Below the pieces are notes generated by a model. The model saw only the letters and a list, made by a program, of their open reading frames with translations, had not been told where the DNA came from and did no database searches. A stretch of 64,000 nt of DNA from Rotaria socialis (Eukaryota > Rotifera > Eurotatoria > Philodinida > Philodinidae): the NCBI GenBank assembly GCA_905331475.1, contig CAJNYU010003073.1, positions 117,576-181,575 of the forward strand, given 5' to 3'. Shown here in pieces: positions 61,081-64,000 of this stretch; the stretch's first letter is position 1; each line of letters starts with the position of its first letter. A program made the translations under genes and the position numbers.

Positions 61081-64000
61081 AGTTTTGGTTAAATTGAATA
61101 ACAGATAATCTTACAAAAAGAAATGACGTACTGATATTTTTCCATTGGGAGAAAAGGAGTTGAGAGAAAAAAATTATTTTTCAATCAAAGGTATATCCAT
61201 CTATGAAGATGTCGATAGAAGTATTGTCAAAATATTAATTATTTTTTTACATCTTTCAGTAGCAATAAAAAAAAGCAACACTAGTCGTTTGTTTATCTCA
61301 TTTGGTTGCACAAGATTATTATAGAAAGAATGATTCGCTTGTAGAGTTTCATATTATTAGCATTGTTGATGGTGGTATGTCAAGGGTGATTAATCACGAT
61401 AAAAGAAAATTTTCTTTTATCGTTCTCTCCCATGCTGAAAGTTTTGCTTGTCTTGTGTAGCAACAAATACATAGTTGTCTTTTGAAAGTTGATTGGATGA
61501 AATTATTGAAAAAAAATTTTATTTCATCATTTAATGATTCATACTTTCACAACCAATATTGATTATGAGTAATGTTAAATATTTTATTTTGATCGAAATT
61601 TGAAAACTTATAATAATAGTAGAGCAAAACAGAAAATAACTTTCTTTCGCATTCTAAAGAACAAACACATTGCTACAAAGATTATATATGATAAATGAAG
61701 CCTTTTGATATTGTTCTAGAACAGAACTGTTAGCTTCTATTTATGTTAGGGGATATATACTGAAGCTATGTCTTCTTTACATATATAAATATAAGCTTAC
61801 ATACATAATATGAATATGAAGCCACGTAGAAATACATGTATATAATTTATTAATGTTGGTTATGAACGATCAACATGGATATGACCAGCAGTAGAGATGA
61901 TAAAGAGAAGAAGAAGAGAGAGAAAGAGAAACAACGGATACATATATAGGAATAATCTAAGTGCGTAATATAATTTAACACTATCACGTGAATAGTGTTT
62001 TCCAATGGATTACGCAACAGAACGGATAATAACTAGAGCGTAACACTGTTGATGTTGGATAGTGACATCTACAGGATGCTCACAAGAACAGACCCAAAAA
62101 AATCAATTGAGAACTCTCCGTAAAAAAAAACTCTTGGAATACATGAACAGATATTATCGTTGACCTCATTCCGACAGAATAAATCAAGCTATTTTTTTTC
62201 GGAAGCAGAAAAATGACCTTATTCATTCTAATTTTTTATTTATAACGTTCGTTTCTTTTCTTCTAAGATAAGATTTATTTCAGGCTTATAGGTAAAAATT
62301 ACCTAGATAGAGCAATACGATAAAGTGACATGAATTGTAAGAGAATGCTTGTTAATCCACATTCTGCGTAATTGAGAGCCTTGACTATGATATGTAAATT
62401 TGTTTTGAGACTCAACGTAGTTCAGAAATTTTCTAACAACTAAAAAGAATGTCGTTCCAATTGATTATAGTGTACATAAAAAAAAGAAACTTGTTGACTT
62501 ATGCTGTATGCTCAATGAAAGTAAATAAGAAACGCAGCGAGCAAGTGCAAATCTCAATCGTCATTTGTCACGAGAAACCATTTACATTGTGGAATAAAGT
62601 TTAAAATTAGATCGATGATTACGATTTAGAGAACAAGGAAAAGACAAAAAAGCTTCTGACGCACATAACATAAAAATAGAAATCCCAGTAAGAATAGTAG
62701 GAAAACATTCTCCGACAGTAATAGATTGAAATATGAGGATTTTTATGCACTCATTAGTTTACTCTGTTAAACAAGACTGAAATTTAAAAAAAAAGAAAAC
62801 TAAATTGTTTAGAGATATATCATCGCTTGAACTTATTGAGACACTTGGGAAATAATGAAACTAATAGTTTTTGAAATTTTTGCCATAGCTTTTAAATTCA
62901 ATCTAAATAACATTTATCGAATGTACGCCATGTATAAATCTTAATAAATCTTATATGAAATGTTTAATATTCTAGATTTCTTTCTAGTTTGATTAAAATA
63001 ATTTGTCACACCATATGTTGAGGTTGATTCATTTATTGTTCAAACTTAGCAAAAAACTATTGTGAAGAAATTAATTAAATTTTATTCCAGGGCTCATAAA
63101 TACCTATTCGACATAATGCAATCACTTGTAGTTAACATTGCCTTTTCATCGTTTAATAATTCATTTTTCTTTTGTATAGAAGTGACAAAAAAAAGATCCC
63201 ATGTTCCATTGACTTGCATAATCTGACTTGCATGGATTTCAATTCTTTAATGTCTTCTCAACAGAAAGTTAGCTTTAATTTTTTTTTCGAAACAACTACA
63301 TCATAATCATCATTGTTTTCATATCGATAATAACGAATCTTAATGCAAATGATACGAAAGAAAAAGTAGTACAATAGATTAGAATCTCAATGAAATCAGA
63401 AATATAGTCCAATCGTATTTCGACTCAATAATTGTCTTATACTTTGTCAAAGTCATAAGAAAATAACATTTCTTTTTAGTTGCTGTCAATCCTTTAATGT
63501 CAATCATAAATGTTATCGGCTTGAATGTACACCCATACAAACTATAGTACCCTTAACTCCATAAATGTAAAAGAGACCGTGTCTATTTTTAAATACGAAG
63601 ATAGGCGTCCCATGAAAAGGAAACTTTAAACCTTAACTTGTTTCTAAGATCCTGAAATAAATTAAATTATTAACAAGACTTTATGCATAGGAGTAAGCTA
63701 TTACTTCTAACATCACATTCAATAATAATAATAATAATAAGTTCTATGGAACATCAACCACCTTATCAAAGACTTTATGCAAATTAATATGTCTGAAAAC
63801 AAAGTCGTGACAAACTATATTTTGGATTTCTGTTTTTTTTACTAGAGATCATACATATTCATGACTCGATTTCCAATTACAACTAGATGGTATTCGAGTT
63901 TCACTCGACTACGAAATGCGGTGCGAAGCACACGAGCCGAATTTTCGAAAGTAGCGAGAATAAGATTTAAAAATAAATGATTCACTTTAAGATTCATTAC
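61081..64000. other. 2.9-kb region without a recognised gene
   Basis: This region is AT-rich with stops in all frames. It contains a purine tract (AGAAGAAGAAGAGAGAG) at about 61905-61930 and an (AAT)n microsatellite at 63720-63740. The last 120 bp are distinctly GC-richer, with words such as GCGGTGCGAAGCAC, and could be the edge of another element or gene beyond the window. Confidence 0.5.

Overview
This is a eukaryotic, clearly metazoan window: AT-rich, with compact intron-bearing genes whose introns are mostly about 45-60 bp (GT..AG), and animal-type genes (an axonemal dynein heavy chain, a Hippo-type MST kinase, HOOK, synaptobrevins, a selenocysteine elongation factor). Short AT-rich introns, small intergenic gaps, splice-acceptor-like sites directly before start codons and many degenerate foldback elements fit a rotifer, probably a bdelloid; that taxonomic call is inference. 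All gene models were spliced by hand from reading frame, GT/AG sites, exon phase and remembered family sequences.

Layout. 1-1356 (minus): the 5' part of a mitochondrial FAD-dependent dehydrogenase of the DMGDH/SARDH/PDPR family and a small COX8-like protein. 1880-6232 (plus): PRPF38B then EEFSEC, possibly one transcription unit. 6233-9925: gene-poor, with one candidate promoter and 5' exon. 9926-12977 (plus): MTO1. 13763-15026 (minus): serine beta-lactamase-like hydrolase. 15408-21963 (plus): an apparent fusion of a four-pass DHHC palmitoyltransferase with two degenerate tyrosine-phosphatase domains. 22466-22750 (minus): small secreted Cys-rich protein. 24214-27554 (minus): VPS26C, whose largest intron is nearly filled by an opposite-strand secreted-protein gene (24905-26203). 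27948-47380 (plus): one inner-arm axonemal dynein heavy chain with many exons, two intronic miniature transposons and a pair of mutually exclusive exon candidates. 47572-57063 (minus): four tightly spaced genes in the order MED28, HOOK, UQCC1, MST1/2 kinase. 57409-59993 (plus): two synaptobrevin/VAMP paralogues. 60283-61080 (minus): MPPED-like metallophosphoesterase. 61081-64000: no gene recognised.

Functional mix. Most genes are housekeeping: splicing, Sec decoding, mitochondrial tRNA modification, retriever trafficking, complex III assembly, Mediator and SNARE fusion. The least expected items are the DHHC-PTP fusion, the alternative dynein exons, the VAMP with a long luminal tail and an alternative short last exon, the nested gene in VPS26C, and the four-gene minus-strand cluster with trans-splice-like acceptors. 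No tRNA, rRNA or CRISPR array was recognised.
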